64,000 nt of DNA, taken from the NCBI GenBank assembly GCA_028641055.1, contig CM054057.1:402308814-402372813 (forward strand). Direction: 5' to 3'. Both the position numbers and the translations under genes were made by a program. Shown one piece after another: positions 48,065 to 58,216 of this stretch; positions within the stretch are counted from its first letter, which is position 1; the number at the start of each line of letters is the position of its first letter. The DNA is from Alopecurus myosuroides (taxonomy: Eukaryota; Streptophyta; Magnoliopsida; Poales; Poaceae). The notes under the pieces are model-generated. The model saw only the letters and a program-made list of their open reading frames with translations. It had not been told where the DNA came from and did no database searches.

Positions 48065-49818
48065 GGTACAGCAAGTACCTATCTGGTTTTTGCTGCACAT
48101 TTAGGTGGACCATGACCCTGATGATGTGTGGACATATCACTCCACACATTTCAAACCCATTGCATCCGCAGGAGTACAGCCCATCCTCAAACTCAACTTG
48201 AACCCGATATGTTCTCACTTCTAGGCCAGGGTTTGAAACTAGATCAAAGCCAATGCCTTCTACATCTGCTCGTAGCGGAAAGAACTTTGTCGATGCAGCA
48301 ACAAGCTTCTGGTACCTTTCAAATATTTCTGCTGTGTAGAATTCTTGGCCTTGTTTCTCAATTGCATAAGTGCAACAAGTTATTTGCACCATTAGATGGA
48401 AATCAATGCTACATAAGTAGATTTTTCCTGCTACTTTAACTATTTTTTCATGCTACACATACACAACTGCCAACTTTTTCAGTTTCTACATTTTATGACT
48501 TTTTTTATGCTACAAATTGGCTCTCAAACTTTCTATAGCAGATAGTTTATTATGTTTTTCAATTTGGAGCTTAGCTTTTTATTTTGTTCATTCGTTGCGC
48601 TAGTTGCTACACACTAGCTTATAATTTCTTGGTGTGCTACAATGGTGGTGTTTTAATGCTTTTTTTTACCTGTCCCAAGGTGATCTTCTTGATGTCTCCA
48701 TCGTGAACCATGCATTATCCTCCCGATCAAGCATCAATGTCTGGCAAAGTTCATACTGTTGCACAAAGTTATACACTGAGTCACCTGGCCTTATCAGTGT
48801 TTTGAAGTATGAATTGAGTCCTTCCGACCTGCCAGTTGTGCTCGTGAAAGGGAAGAATCTGTTCCTGAAATAAACAGGGCCCCATGTTGTTCTAGACTTC
48901 CACAAATTTTGTAGATGAGTGTTATCAAACATTGCAAACTCTTTCAGCACATGCTCCCAGCAATCCTCAAATTGCTTCACCGTGTCTGTTCCATAAATGC
49001 ACCCATAGTAAGCATGACTAAAAGGATTCCCTTCTGCCAAGTTTGGCCCCAGCTTTTTCCTCGCAAGATGCAGGACATGGTAGAGACATCACCTATGTAT
49101 CGAGTTTGGTAAAATCTGAGAAAATTGCTTCTGCCATTGCCTGATCCTGGTCTATCATTATGTTATCTAGGTGTTTCTCATCCATTGCAAGCATCCACTG
49201 CTCGAACACCCACTTGAAAGTACCGATTTTCTCATCTAGGAGCAGAGCACCACCGAGCACAATTGTGTGTGTGTGTGGTTATTGATACCGACAATGGGAG
49301 CAAAAGGCATATTGTATCTATATGTACAGAAAATTGTGTCAAAAAACACACAATCTTTGTACTTATGATACAAAGATCTTGTTCGACCATCCACCCAGAA
49401 TTAGGCCCTGACAGCACCATCTTTGTCAACCTGGGTTGCATAGAAGAAATTGTTGTTTTCAACTTGCCTCTGTTTAAAGTACTCCAACTTCATCTCCATG
49501 TCACGCAGTGTAACCTCATTCCATAGCTTTGTCCGGATGTTTGAAACATCCCTTTTCACATATCCCAAGCACCTCGGGTCACCACCGTGCACACTGCCAA
49601 GACATCCCATCAGTTGTGCTGTTGTAATGTTCTGGTTATGCAATATTTGTATAAACTGGTAGTCCTCTTCCAGCGCTTTCCTATGTGAACGGTAGAACCT
49701 GCGCCTTCCTACCTGTTTAACCAAGGGGTGTGTGTGATCTGCTATGAAAACTGTCATAGTCCAAGCTCCATTGCGCATTCCAACAATCATGTGAGCTTTA
49801 CAGTCGTGGCGAATGATC
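48065..49818 (-). repeat. Tandem unit C2 (1754 bp)
   Basis: Collinear with C1. It has the TAA at 49401-49403 but not C1's TAG, and its SWIM frame is open (CGCNGFEMCGVICPH). At the junction with C1 the SWIM exon runs out of frame into FAR1-region sequence, so no fused protein is possible across units. Confidence 0.9.
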
Positions 49819-51576
49819 GGTACAACAAGTACCTATCTGGTTTTTGCTGCACATTTAGGTGGACCATAACCGTGATGATGTGTGGACATATCAGTCCACA
49901 CATTTCAAACCCATTGCATCCGCAGGAGTACAGTCCATCCTCAAACTCAACTTGAACCCGATATGTTCTCACTTCTAGGCCAGGGTTTGAAACTAGATCA
50001 AAGCCAATGCCTTCTACATCTGCTCGTAGCGGAAAGAACTTTGTCGATGCAGCAACAAGCTTCTGGTACCTTTCAAATATTTCTGCTGTGTAGAATTCTT
50101 GGCCTTGTTTCTCAATTGCATAAGTGCAACAAGTTATTTGCACCATTAGATGGAAATCAATGCTACATAAGTAGATTTTTCCTGCTACTTTGACTATTTT
50201 TTCATGCTACACATACACAACTGCCAACTTTTTCTGTTTCTACATTTTATGACTTTTTTATGCTACAAATTGGCTCTCAAACTTTCTATAGCAGATAGTT
50301 TATTCTGTTTTTCAATTTGGAGCTTAGCTTTTTATTTTGTTCATTCATTGCGCTAGTTGCTACACACTAGCTTATAATTTCTTGGTGTGCTACAATGGTG
50401 GTGTTTTAATGCTTTTTTTTTCTTACCTGCCCAGAATGATCTTCTTGATGTCTCCATCGTGAACCATGCATTATCCTCCCGATCAAGCATCAATGTCTGG
50501 CAAAGTTTATACTGTTGCACAAAGTTATACACTGAGTCACCTGGCCTTATCAGTGTTTTGAAGTATGAATTGAGTCCTTCCGACCTGCCAGTTGTGCTCG
50601 TGAAAGGGAAGAATCTGTTCCTGAAATAAACAGGGCCCCATGTTGTTCTAGACTTCCACATATTTTGTAGATGAGTGTTATCAGACATTGCAAACTCTTT
50701 CAGCATATGCTCCTAGCAATCCTCAAATTGTTTCACCGTGTCTGTTCCATAAATGCACCCATAGAAAGCATCACTAAAAGGATTCCCTTCCGCCAAGTTT
50801 GGCCCCAGCTTTTTCCTCGCAAGATGCAGGACATGGTAGAGACATCACCTATGTATCGAGTTTGGGAAAATCTGAGAAAATTGCTTCTGCCATTGCCTGA
50901 TCCTGGTCTATCATTATGTTATCCATGTGCTTCTCATCCATTGCAAGAATCCACTGCTCGAACACCCACTTGAAAGTACAGATTTTCTCATCTGAGAGCA
51001 GAGAACAACCGAGCACAATTGTGTGTGTGTGTGTGGTTATTGATACCGACAATGGGAGCAAAAGGCATATTGTATCTATTTGTACTGAAAGTTGTGTCAA
51101 AAAACACACAATCTTTGTACTTATGGTACAAAGATCTTGTTCGACCATCCACCCAGAATTAGGCCCTGACAGCACCATCTTTGTCAACCTGGGTTGCATA
51201 GAAGAAATTGTTGTTTTCAACTTGCCTCTGTTTAAAGTACTCCAACTTCATCTCCATGTCACGCAGTGTAACGTCATTCCATAGCTTTGTCCGGATGTTT
51301 GAAACATCCCTTTTCACATATCCCAAGCACCTCGGGTCACCACCGTGCACACTGCCAAGACATCCCATCAGTTGTGCTGTTGTAATGTTCTGGTTATGCA
51401 ATATTTGTATAAACTGGTAGTCCTCTTCCAGCGCTTTCCTATGTGAACGGTAGAACATGCGCCTTCCTACCTGTTTAACCAAGGGGTGTGTGTGATCTGC
51501 TATGAAAACTGTCATAGTCCAAGCTCCATTGCGCATTCCAACAATCATGTGAGCTTTACAGTCGTGGCGAATGATC
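49819..51576 (-). repeat. Tandem unit C3 (1758 bp)
   Basis: Collinear with C2 and C4. TAA at 51159-51161. A TAG at 50713-50715 replaces the Trp of the CWEHVLKEF box; this change is shared only with C4. The small TG-run length difference (51021-51035) contributes to the unit's length. Confidence 0.9.
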
Positions 51577-53328
51577 GGTACAACAAGTACCTATCTGGTT
51601 TTTGCTGCACATTTAGGTGGACCATGACCGTGATGATGTGTGGACATATCAGTCCACACATTTCAAACCCATTGCATCCGCAGGAGTACAGTCCATCCTC
51701 AAACTCAACTTGAACCTGATATGTTCTCACTTCTAGGCCAGGGTTTGAAACTAGATCAAATCCAATGCCTTCTACATCTGCTCGTAGCGGAAAGAACTTT
51801 GTCGATGCAGCAACAAGCTTCTGGTACCTTTCAAATATTTCTGCTATGTAGAATTCTTGGCCTTGTTTCTCAATTGCATAAGTGCAACAAGTTATTTGCA
51901 CCATTAGACGGAAATCAATGCTACATAAGTAGATTTTTCCTGCTACTTTAACTATTTTTTCATGCTACACATACACAACTGCCAACTTTTTCTGTTTCTA
52001 CATTTTATGACTTTTTTTATGCTACAAATTGGCTCTCAAACTTTCTATAGCAGATAGTTTATTATGTTTTTCAATTTGGAGCTTAGCTTTTTGTTTTGTT
52101 CATTCGTTGCGCTAGTTGCTACACACTAGCTTATAATTTCTTGGTGTGCTACAATGGTGGTGTTTTAATGCTTTTTTTCTTACCTGCCCAGAGTGATCTT
52201 CTTGATGTCTCCATCGTGAACCATGCATTATCCTCCCGATCAAGCATCAATGTCTGGCAAAGTTTATACTGTTGCACAAAGTTATACACTGAGTCACCTG
52301 GCCTTATCAGTGTTTTGAAGTATGAATTGAGTCCTTCCGACCTGCCAGTTGTGCTCGTGAAAGGGAAGAATCTGTTCCTGAAATAAACAGGGCCCCATGT
52401 TGTTCTAGACTTCCACATATTTTGTAGATGAGTGTTATCAGACATTGCAAACTCTTTCAGCATATGCTCCTAGCAATCCTCAAATTGCTTCACCGTGTCT
52501 GTTTCATAAATGCACCCATAGAAAGCATCACTAAAAGGATTCCCTTCCGCCAAGTTTGGCCCCAGCTTTTTCCTCGCAAGATGCAGGACATGGTAGAGAC
52601 ATCACCTATGTATCGAGTTTGGGAAAATCTGAGAAAATTGCTTCTGCCATTGCCTGATCCTGGTCTATCATTATGTTATCCATGTGCTTCTCATCCATTG
52701 CAAGAATCCACTGCTCGAACACCCACTTGAAAGTACCGATTTTCTCATCTGAGATCAGAGAACAACCGAGCACAATTGTGTGTGTGTGGTTATTGATACC
52801 GACAATGGGAGCAAAAGGCATATTGTATCTATTTGTACAGAAAGTTGTGTCAAAAAACACACAATCTTTGTACTTATGATACAAATATCTTGTTCGACCA
52901 TCCACCCAGAATAAGGCCCTGACAGCACCGTCTTTGTCAACCTGGGTTGCATAGAAGAAATTATTGTTTTCAACCTGCCTCTGTTTAAAGTACTCCAACG
53001 TCATCTCCATGTCACACAGTGTAACCTCATTCCGTAGCATTGTCCGGATGTTTAAAACATCCCTTTTCACATATCCCAAGCACATGGGGTCACCACCGTG
53101 CACACTGCCAAGACATCCCATCAGTTGTGATGTTGTAATGTTCTGGTTATGCATATTTGTATAAACTGGTAGTCCTCTTCCGGCACCTTCCTATGTGAGC
53201 GGTAGAACCTGTGCCTTCCTACCTGTTTAACCATGGGGTGTGTGTGATCTGCTTTGAAAACTTTCACAGTCCAAGATCCATTGCGCATTCCAACAATCAA
53301 TTGAGCTTTACAGTCGTGGCGAATGATC
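51577..53328 (-). repeat. Tandem unit C4 (1752 bp)
   Basis: The unit next to the unique FAR1 exon. The catalytic exon is open for 182 codons (53154-52606), with Leu where C1-C3 have TAA, so it keeps the ancestral state there. It carries the TAG at 52470-52472 shared with C3 and the frame break common to all units. The right edge (GAATGATC then TTCATCC) is the unduplicated sequence. Confidence 0.9.
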
Positions 53329-53847
53329 TTCATCCATTGTCTTGTGTCCGACATGTCAACCTGCTCAGCTGCCTGCTTGCTACAAGACTTTTGCGCACTG
53401 TGGATGCTCATGTCATTACCTTCTTCAAATGAAGATTTGCTACGAGATTTGCTACCAGACTTTTTTTTCTCAGATGGAGGCCGACCGGTGTGCACACACT
53501 CAAACACTCTGCTCAATATAGTGTCCGGAGGTGAATTTCTCGCCTGGCTATACTTTGTGTTGCCGATGTGTGTGTCGAAGCCCCATTTTATCGCGTAGTC
53601 ACTGTACACTTTTTGTGCTTCCTCAATATAATAAAAAATCATCCCCACAAATGGCTCCACTGGCTGCGAGGTTATTTCCTCGCCAGCTTCCTCAACAACA
53701 TTTGAAACAGTTCCACTATTTGCGCTACGTGGCCCATCAACGAAATCATTCAGAGTAGTGTCTTGATAGTTTTAGGGGATTTGATCCTCTCTTGCAGGGG
53801 TGTTATTAAGGTCAAAACCTTCCAATATGCTATCAGCTACAAATCCC
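53121..53847 (-). pseudogene. FAR1/MULE transposase, N-terminal FAR1 exon
   Basis: Encodes the FAR1-type WRKY-GCM1-like DNA-binding region: EPFVGMIFYYIEEAQKVYSDYAIKWGF, then a Ser/Lys linker and KIIRHDCKAQLIVGMRNGSW with the HTHP motif. The frame continues upstream of the GTG at 53660 but meets a TAA near 53775, so the true start is lost or further exons exist. It joins unit C4, giving one full-length but broken transposase. FAR1-type proteins bind element ends and catalyse cut-and-paste transposition. Confidence 0.72.
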
Positions 53848-54868
53848 TGCAAGTACAAATCAGTTCAAACTTTTTTGCTCACATCTACTATAAAATGGTA
53901 AATGAACAAAATATGTTTTGAGCTATGTACCAGCAAAAATTATTACCATGATGATGGTAGCAATTTTCCCTTATTTCTTAACCAACAACTACTTGACGGT
54001 GCTCTCACATGTTCAAAATTTCTTGTTATTAATTATTATCGCTATGGGGTTTTTTCTACACAACTCAAGGCATCATGTCAAAAATCTTCATGGCACAAAT
54101 GTGGTCAATTTCTCTTAGCATACTTGAAAGAAATTTGCTACATGAAGACAACTATTTTTGTTATGATGCTACATAAGACACAACATTTGTCTGTTGGAGC
54201 AACCAACATGCCCATACGTAGCAACATATCTTTGTGCTCAAACAAAATTGAACAAATATCGGTGCAATCGCAAGATCAATAATTTGCTAAAAAAAATACT
54301 AGCAACCATCACAACATGTGGACACATATATGGAGCAAAAAAAAAAAGGGGGGGGGAACACTCATGGAAGGAGCTGGATCCTCAACCTCTGGATCTCCAT
54401 CGAAGTAAGCAAGGGGTTGCTGACACGCTCACTCGGATGCGGAGTAAACCATGCTCCCAGGCCTCCGGCATAGATGCTGGTACCCCGTCTCCACCGCCGG
54501 CACGCCGGATTCGTCCCCAAGCTAGAAGCTACTATGGAGGGCGGGGGGACGTGGTGAGGATGACCAGGAGGTGGGTACATAATGGAGTTCCGGATGTGGT
54601 TGGCCATGGCATGACGGAGCAACGGCGCCTGATGCACGGCGCGCCGCCACGTCGATCGCCGCGCGCGTCGCTTCCGGGGATCACGGGGAGCTGCCCGATC
54701 TGTTCCTGTCCGGATTTGCTGCGGTTCCTTTGCTTTTTGCTCCGTGTAGCAAAAGCGGGAAGAGATAAGTTGGCAGGTGATTGTGCGGCCCAGAAACGCT
54801 TCATCGGACGGCTACTGATCTAGGGGATCGAGTGGTTTCATCCCCCGGGGGATGCTCATCGCCGTCCA
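53848..54868 (-). other. 5' region of the MULE transposase gene
   Basis: AT-rich intron-like DNA (53848-54330), an A10G9 run near 54340, then a GC-rich block (54360-54860) resembling promoter or leader sequence. No coding frame on the minus strand could be tied to the transposase. Confidence 0.4.
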
Positions 54869-54878
54869 AATGTTGGAT

Positions 54879-55094
54879 ACTTGGATGCGTCTGAAACTGA
54901 AAGAGAGAGAATGCACGCAGGGGCCCGCCAGCCCATAGCCTCAGCGTGCGCCTACACTGCCCGTCGGGGTTGCGTCCCATAGCACTGGCGCGTAGGGTCC
55001 ACCTGCGCCGGGCATAGCTGCAACTGGTGGGGGCCGGTTTTGGTCAGCCTTTAGCGCCGGCGCACGAGATGATAGGCGCGCCGAGGGTACAGTG
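54879..55094. other. CACTA right subterminal region
   Basis: GC-rich DNA with words such as AGCGCCGGCGC and GCGTAGGGTCC, comparable to the left subterminal region at 22625-22770. No gene. Confidence 0.5.
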
Positions 55095-55097
55095 TTA

Positions 55098-57241
55098 GAG
55101 CATCTCCAGGCCCGCCTCCAGGAGCCCCCAGGGCGACTTTTTTAGCGCCGGTACGCCGTTTTTTGCCTAGTCGCGCCCCCAGCCCGTCGAATAGCGTCGA
55201 TTTGGGCCAAATTAGCGCCCGGCAAATCCAGGACAAACCCAACACGCTGGGGGCTGCTGGGGGCTCCGGCGGAAGCGAAATCGCGTTTGTGGGCCATCAT
55301 AGTCAGGCGAAGGGCGACTTGTCCACGCCCTGTTTCCCCCTCCCTCGCCGCATACCGCCCAACCCCGCTCTCTCCCTTGCCGATGTCGGCGGCACCCCTC
55401 CACCCCAAACCGCCGCGCCGCCGCTAGAAGCCCATTCCGCTGCTGTAACTGCCCGCCGTAGGCATGCCAACCTCCCTCCCTCCTCTGGACAAGCTAGCCG
55501 CTTCTAGGCGAGGCCGCAAGAAGCCCGCTCTCCACCACGCCCGTGAGGTGTTTGGCGTTTTGCCTCGTCGGCAATGGACTCCGACGATGAGGAGATGTTC
55601 GCCGCTCTGATGGACGAGGAAGCCGAGGCAGCCGTCGACAACGACGAGCTCCTCATGTGCCTCGCCGCTCTGGCCGCCCTGTTTGCGCAGAACGCGAAAC
55701 CCCGGCGTGGTGGATCAAAGTTCGGTCGCCCGAAGGGCAAGCAGAGACAACGAGTGGAGGGCTACTGCATCCTCTATGCCGACTACTTTGCCGATGCTCC
55801 ATTGCACGGTGAGGCATTGTTTCGGCGCTGATTCCGGATGAGTCGAAAGCTCTTCCTCAACATTGTGCATGCCATTCGGAAGTTCGACAGCTATTTCATT
55901 TGCAAGAAGGATTGTACCAGGACGATTGGATTCACCTCTATTCAGAAGTGCACTGTGGCTATGAGGATGCTTGCATAAGGAGCTCCCGACGATACCCAAT
56001 ATGACTACGTGCGCATGTCTGAGTCCACCGCCTCTGATTGTTTGAAGAGATTCTGCAAAGCAGTGGTGGCAGTGTTTGGCCCAAAGTACTTGAGATCACC
56101 CAATGCTGATTACACTGCTTGGATCCTAGCACAGAATGAAGCAAGAGTATTTCTGAGGATGCTTGGAAGCATCGACTGTATGCATTGGGCATGGAAGAAC
56201 TGCCCGTTTGCTTGGCAGGGGATGTATAAGGGCGCGAAAGGATCTTGCAGTGTGATACTTGAGGCGGTGGCTACAGAGGATCTCTGGATTTTGCACGCCT
56301 TCTTTGGCATGCCTGGAACTCACAATGACATCAATTTACTGCAGTGCTCCCTGGTCTTTGGCAATCTTGTTGAAGGCCATGCCCCTCCAGTGAACTATGA
56401 GATCAATGGTCACAAGTACAACAAGGGATACTACCTAGAGGATGGTATCTATCCAAGATGGTCAACATTTGTGAAGACTATCTCGAACCCAGTACCAGGA
56501 GGCAAGAAGTCTTGGTTTTCTTAATGCCAAGAGGCTTGCAGGAAGGATGTCGAGCGAGCATTTGGTGTGCTTCAATCTCGGTTTGTTGTTGTCCGTTACC
56601 CTGCTCTGACTTGGTACAAGGAGCATATGTGGGAGGTGATGAACTGCTGTGTGATCTTGCACAACATGATCATCGAGAACGAGCGTGACGACCCAGTGTT
56701 TGACACTGAACCGTATTTCAAACAGGGTCCTCTTACAGTTGTCGATCATCAGGTGCCGGAAGCGTGGAATGCATATCCAGCTATGCGACAGCAGATCCGA
56801 CACCCCCAGGCGCACCAAGAGCTGCAGCGTGATCTGGTGGAGTATCTCTGGAGACTCAAAGGCAACGCCTAGTTTCATGGGTTTTCATTTGTGCTCAAAA
56901 CTTCTTAAATTATGTTGAAATATTTGATTTTCGGCGATTTGTGTGCCAAACTTTGTGATAAATATATGTTATGTTAAATCTGTGCCGAAATCATGCCGAA
57001 TTTGGTCGAATTTCATGAAACGGCGAGTGTATACCGTGTGACGATTTTGTGCCAAATTTGGGCGAAAACTGACAAATCTACGCCAAATTAGAGCGAAAAA
57101 GAAACGGTTGGTGGAGTACGCCTAGGTACGCGGCTGGGAAGTGACGCCCCTAGGGCGAAAATAGCGCCGGGCGCCCCCGGGAGTCGCTATTTAGCGCCAA
57201 AAATTGGCCCTGGGGGGAGGGGCGAACGGCTGGAGATGCTC
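55098..57241 (+). mobile_element. PIF/Harbinger element carrying the transposase only
   Basis: Terminal inverted repeats GAGCATCTCCAG and CTGGAGATGCTC with TTA TSDs (55095-55097, 57242-57244); 2144 bp. It holds one + strand gene, the DDE transposase, and no ORF1. Subterminal TTTTT-AGCGCC words and G/C runs resemble those of the ORF1-only element at 9737. Confidence 0.92.
55574..56872 (+). pseudogene. PIF/Harbinger DDE transposase with three in-frame stops
   Basis: One reading frame of about 433 codons from ATG 55574 (MDSDDEEMF) to TAG 56870-56872. It has only three internal stops, TGA 55829, TAA 55976 and TAA 56522, and no frameshift. The catalytic DDE triad is kept: Asp in SIDCMHW (56174), Asp in THNDINLL (56327), Glu in KDVERAFG (56552). 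The N-terminus is acidic, then basic (KPRRGGSKFGRPKGK). This matches plant PIF/Harbinger transposases, which cut at TIRs and target TWA, normally together with a Myb-like ORF1 protein. It is non-functional as it stands unless read through. Confidence 0.88.
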
Positions 57242-57339
57242 TTAGCTCCAGCGCCTGCAATTTTCCTCCACCAACGCGCACTAACTTCCGCACGCTGGCG
57301 CTAATCCGTGCGGCTATAGGCTGTTTCGTAATGGTGACC

Positions 57340-57657
57340 ATGGTTTTCGATACCAACTCTTTCATGGAAAATTTTAAGGCATCCCTTCAACCCATCTTTG
57401 ACAAATTCAAGACGCCTATGCTAAAAATCGTTGTGGATAAAGAAAGGAGGACCACTAAATCTTCTAAAGTTGTAGAGCCGCATAAAGAAGCAGCACCAAA
57501 AGAAGAAGCAAGAGTGACACAGATGCAGATCACGGCTACAGAAACAGTGGGCTCAGGCAAAAGAATCACATCGGAGCAACCATGTGCAGTAGCGCAACTA
57601 GTGGCGGCAAAACCGAAGTTAGGCGCAACAATATCAGAGGCGCTAACAGAACTATGA
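57340..57657 (+). CDS. Short ORF of the level-1 retroelement (105 codons)
   Basis: The ATG at 57340 lies in a good context (ACCATGG) and, with the CACTA removed, falls about 20 bases after the primer-binding site. It encodes MVFDTNSFMENFKASLQPIF and then a Lys/Glu/Thr-rich stretch, ending at 57657. The position suits the start of gag, but there is no capsid or zinc-knuckle motif and the rest of gag-pol is absent. It may be a leftover gag N-terminus or a chance frame. Confidence 0.4.
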   Translation: MVFDTNSFMENFKASLQPIFDKFKTPMLKIVVDKERRTTKSSKVVEPHKEAAPKEEARVTQMQITATETVGSGKRITSEQPCAVAQLVAAKPKLGATISEALTEL

Positions 57658-57855
57658 GTGGCAGTGATCTTGATAGGAGAACCTCGTACAACATCGGATC
57701 CAGCCGCTGCAACACAACTTGAAGCCGAACCTCTTGTGTCATTGAATACAATGGAGGTGATGCGTGATATGCTGAGACATGGAGCCGTGGGCTAACGAGA
57801 CCATGGTTGCTAGCCTGCAGATTGAGGACAAACTGCTTGCCCGGGAGGGGTGTAG
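57658..57855 (+). other. Internal region and polypurine tract of the level-1 element
   Basis: Non-coding remainder of the internal domain. GGGAGGGGTGTAG at 57843-57855 directly precedes the 3' LTR and serves as the polypurine tract. Confidence 0.7.
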
Positions 57856-58211
57856 TGTTGTGGACATTAGCACGTTGCCTCCCAATGAGAATAAGGGAAG
57901 GAGTCAGATAGGAAAGAGTTCATGAAGAGGATAAACTTGAATTAGGAAAGATGAGTTAGAGATAGGATTAGGAAAGGTTAATTCAGAATAGTAAGATTAG
58001 GAAGGTATAAATGCCTTGGGTATCAAGTTAGGAGGTATTATATATGTGTCGGTCATGTAAGTTATCAGATCAAGCAAGAACAATCAATCTAATCTATCCC
58101 TGGTTATTTTCTTTTGTCAACCCTATGTCTACCCAATCGCTCACAGCTATGCCGGCTGGCTATCTTCGGCACGGTAGTTATCCTATCGCGTGTGGATCTA
58201 AATCCACAACA
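57856..58211 (+). repeat. 3' LTR of the level-1 element (356 bp)
   Basis: TGTTGTGGACATT to TCCACAACA, with perfect 9-bp inverted ends. It matches both parts of the 5' LTR and is followed by the GATGC TSD. Confidence 0.92.
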
Positions 58212-58216
58212 GATGC

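Larger units (their letters stand above)
29737..54868. mobile_element. Mutator-like element with Ulp1-like and FAR1-type genes
   Basis: A 10-bp direct repeat, AATGTTGGAT, lies at 29727-29736 and 54869-54878, a TSD length usual for MULEs. Just inside both ends are GC-rich segments with CCCCCGGG. Terminal inverted repeats are weak, as in non-TIR MULEs. The content fits: a + strand Ulp1-like gene (exons from 40190) and a - strand FAR1/MULE transposase (to 45682), convergent and 0.8 kb apart. Two LTR elements and a fourfold internal duplication inflate it to 25 kb. The exact ends rest mainly on the 10-bp repeat. Confidence 0.62.
22611..57336. mobile_element. CACTA element, host of most of the nest
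   Basis: The left end CACTACTAGGAAAACCC is matched, imperfectly, by the inverted right end (CACCATTACGAAACAGCC on the minus strand at 57336). A 3-bp ACC TSD flanks it (22608-22610, 57337-57339), and excision rejoins the retroelement leader to its ATG. GC-rich subterminal DNA with GCGCCGG/GTGCGTC words lies inside each end (22625-22770; about 54900-55090 and 57245-57330). Net of insertions it is about 5 kb. No TNP2-type transposase is recognisable, so it is probably non-autonomous. Confidence 0.72.
9470..58211 (+). mobile_element. Small LTR retrotransposon, level 1 of the nest
   Basis: The termini TGTTGTGGACATT and TCCACAACA are bracketed by exact GATGC repeats (9465-9469, 58212-58216). Pieces: 5' LTR 9470-9736 plus 22507-22588, primer-binding site 22591, internal 22589-22610 plus 57340-57855, and 3' LTR 57856-58211. 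With the insertions removed it is about 1.25 kb with LTRs near 350 bp, the size of a TRIM or similar non-autonomous element. The two LTRs align throughout, including the site where the Harbinger landed. Confidence 0.88.

Noticed and set aside
47163..53758. Many + strand frames of 65-122 codons repeated in each tandem unit
   Set aside because: They are antisense shadows of the minus-strand transposase exons; their repetition only reflects the array.
54194..54823. 209-codon + strand frame at the MULE right end
   Set aside because: Low-complexity, Arg/Cys-rich and antisense to the 5' region of the transposase; no motif.
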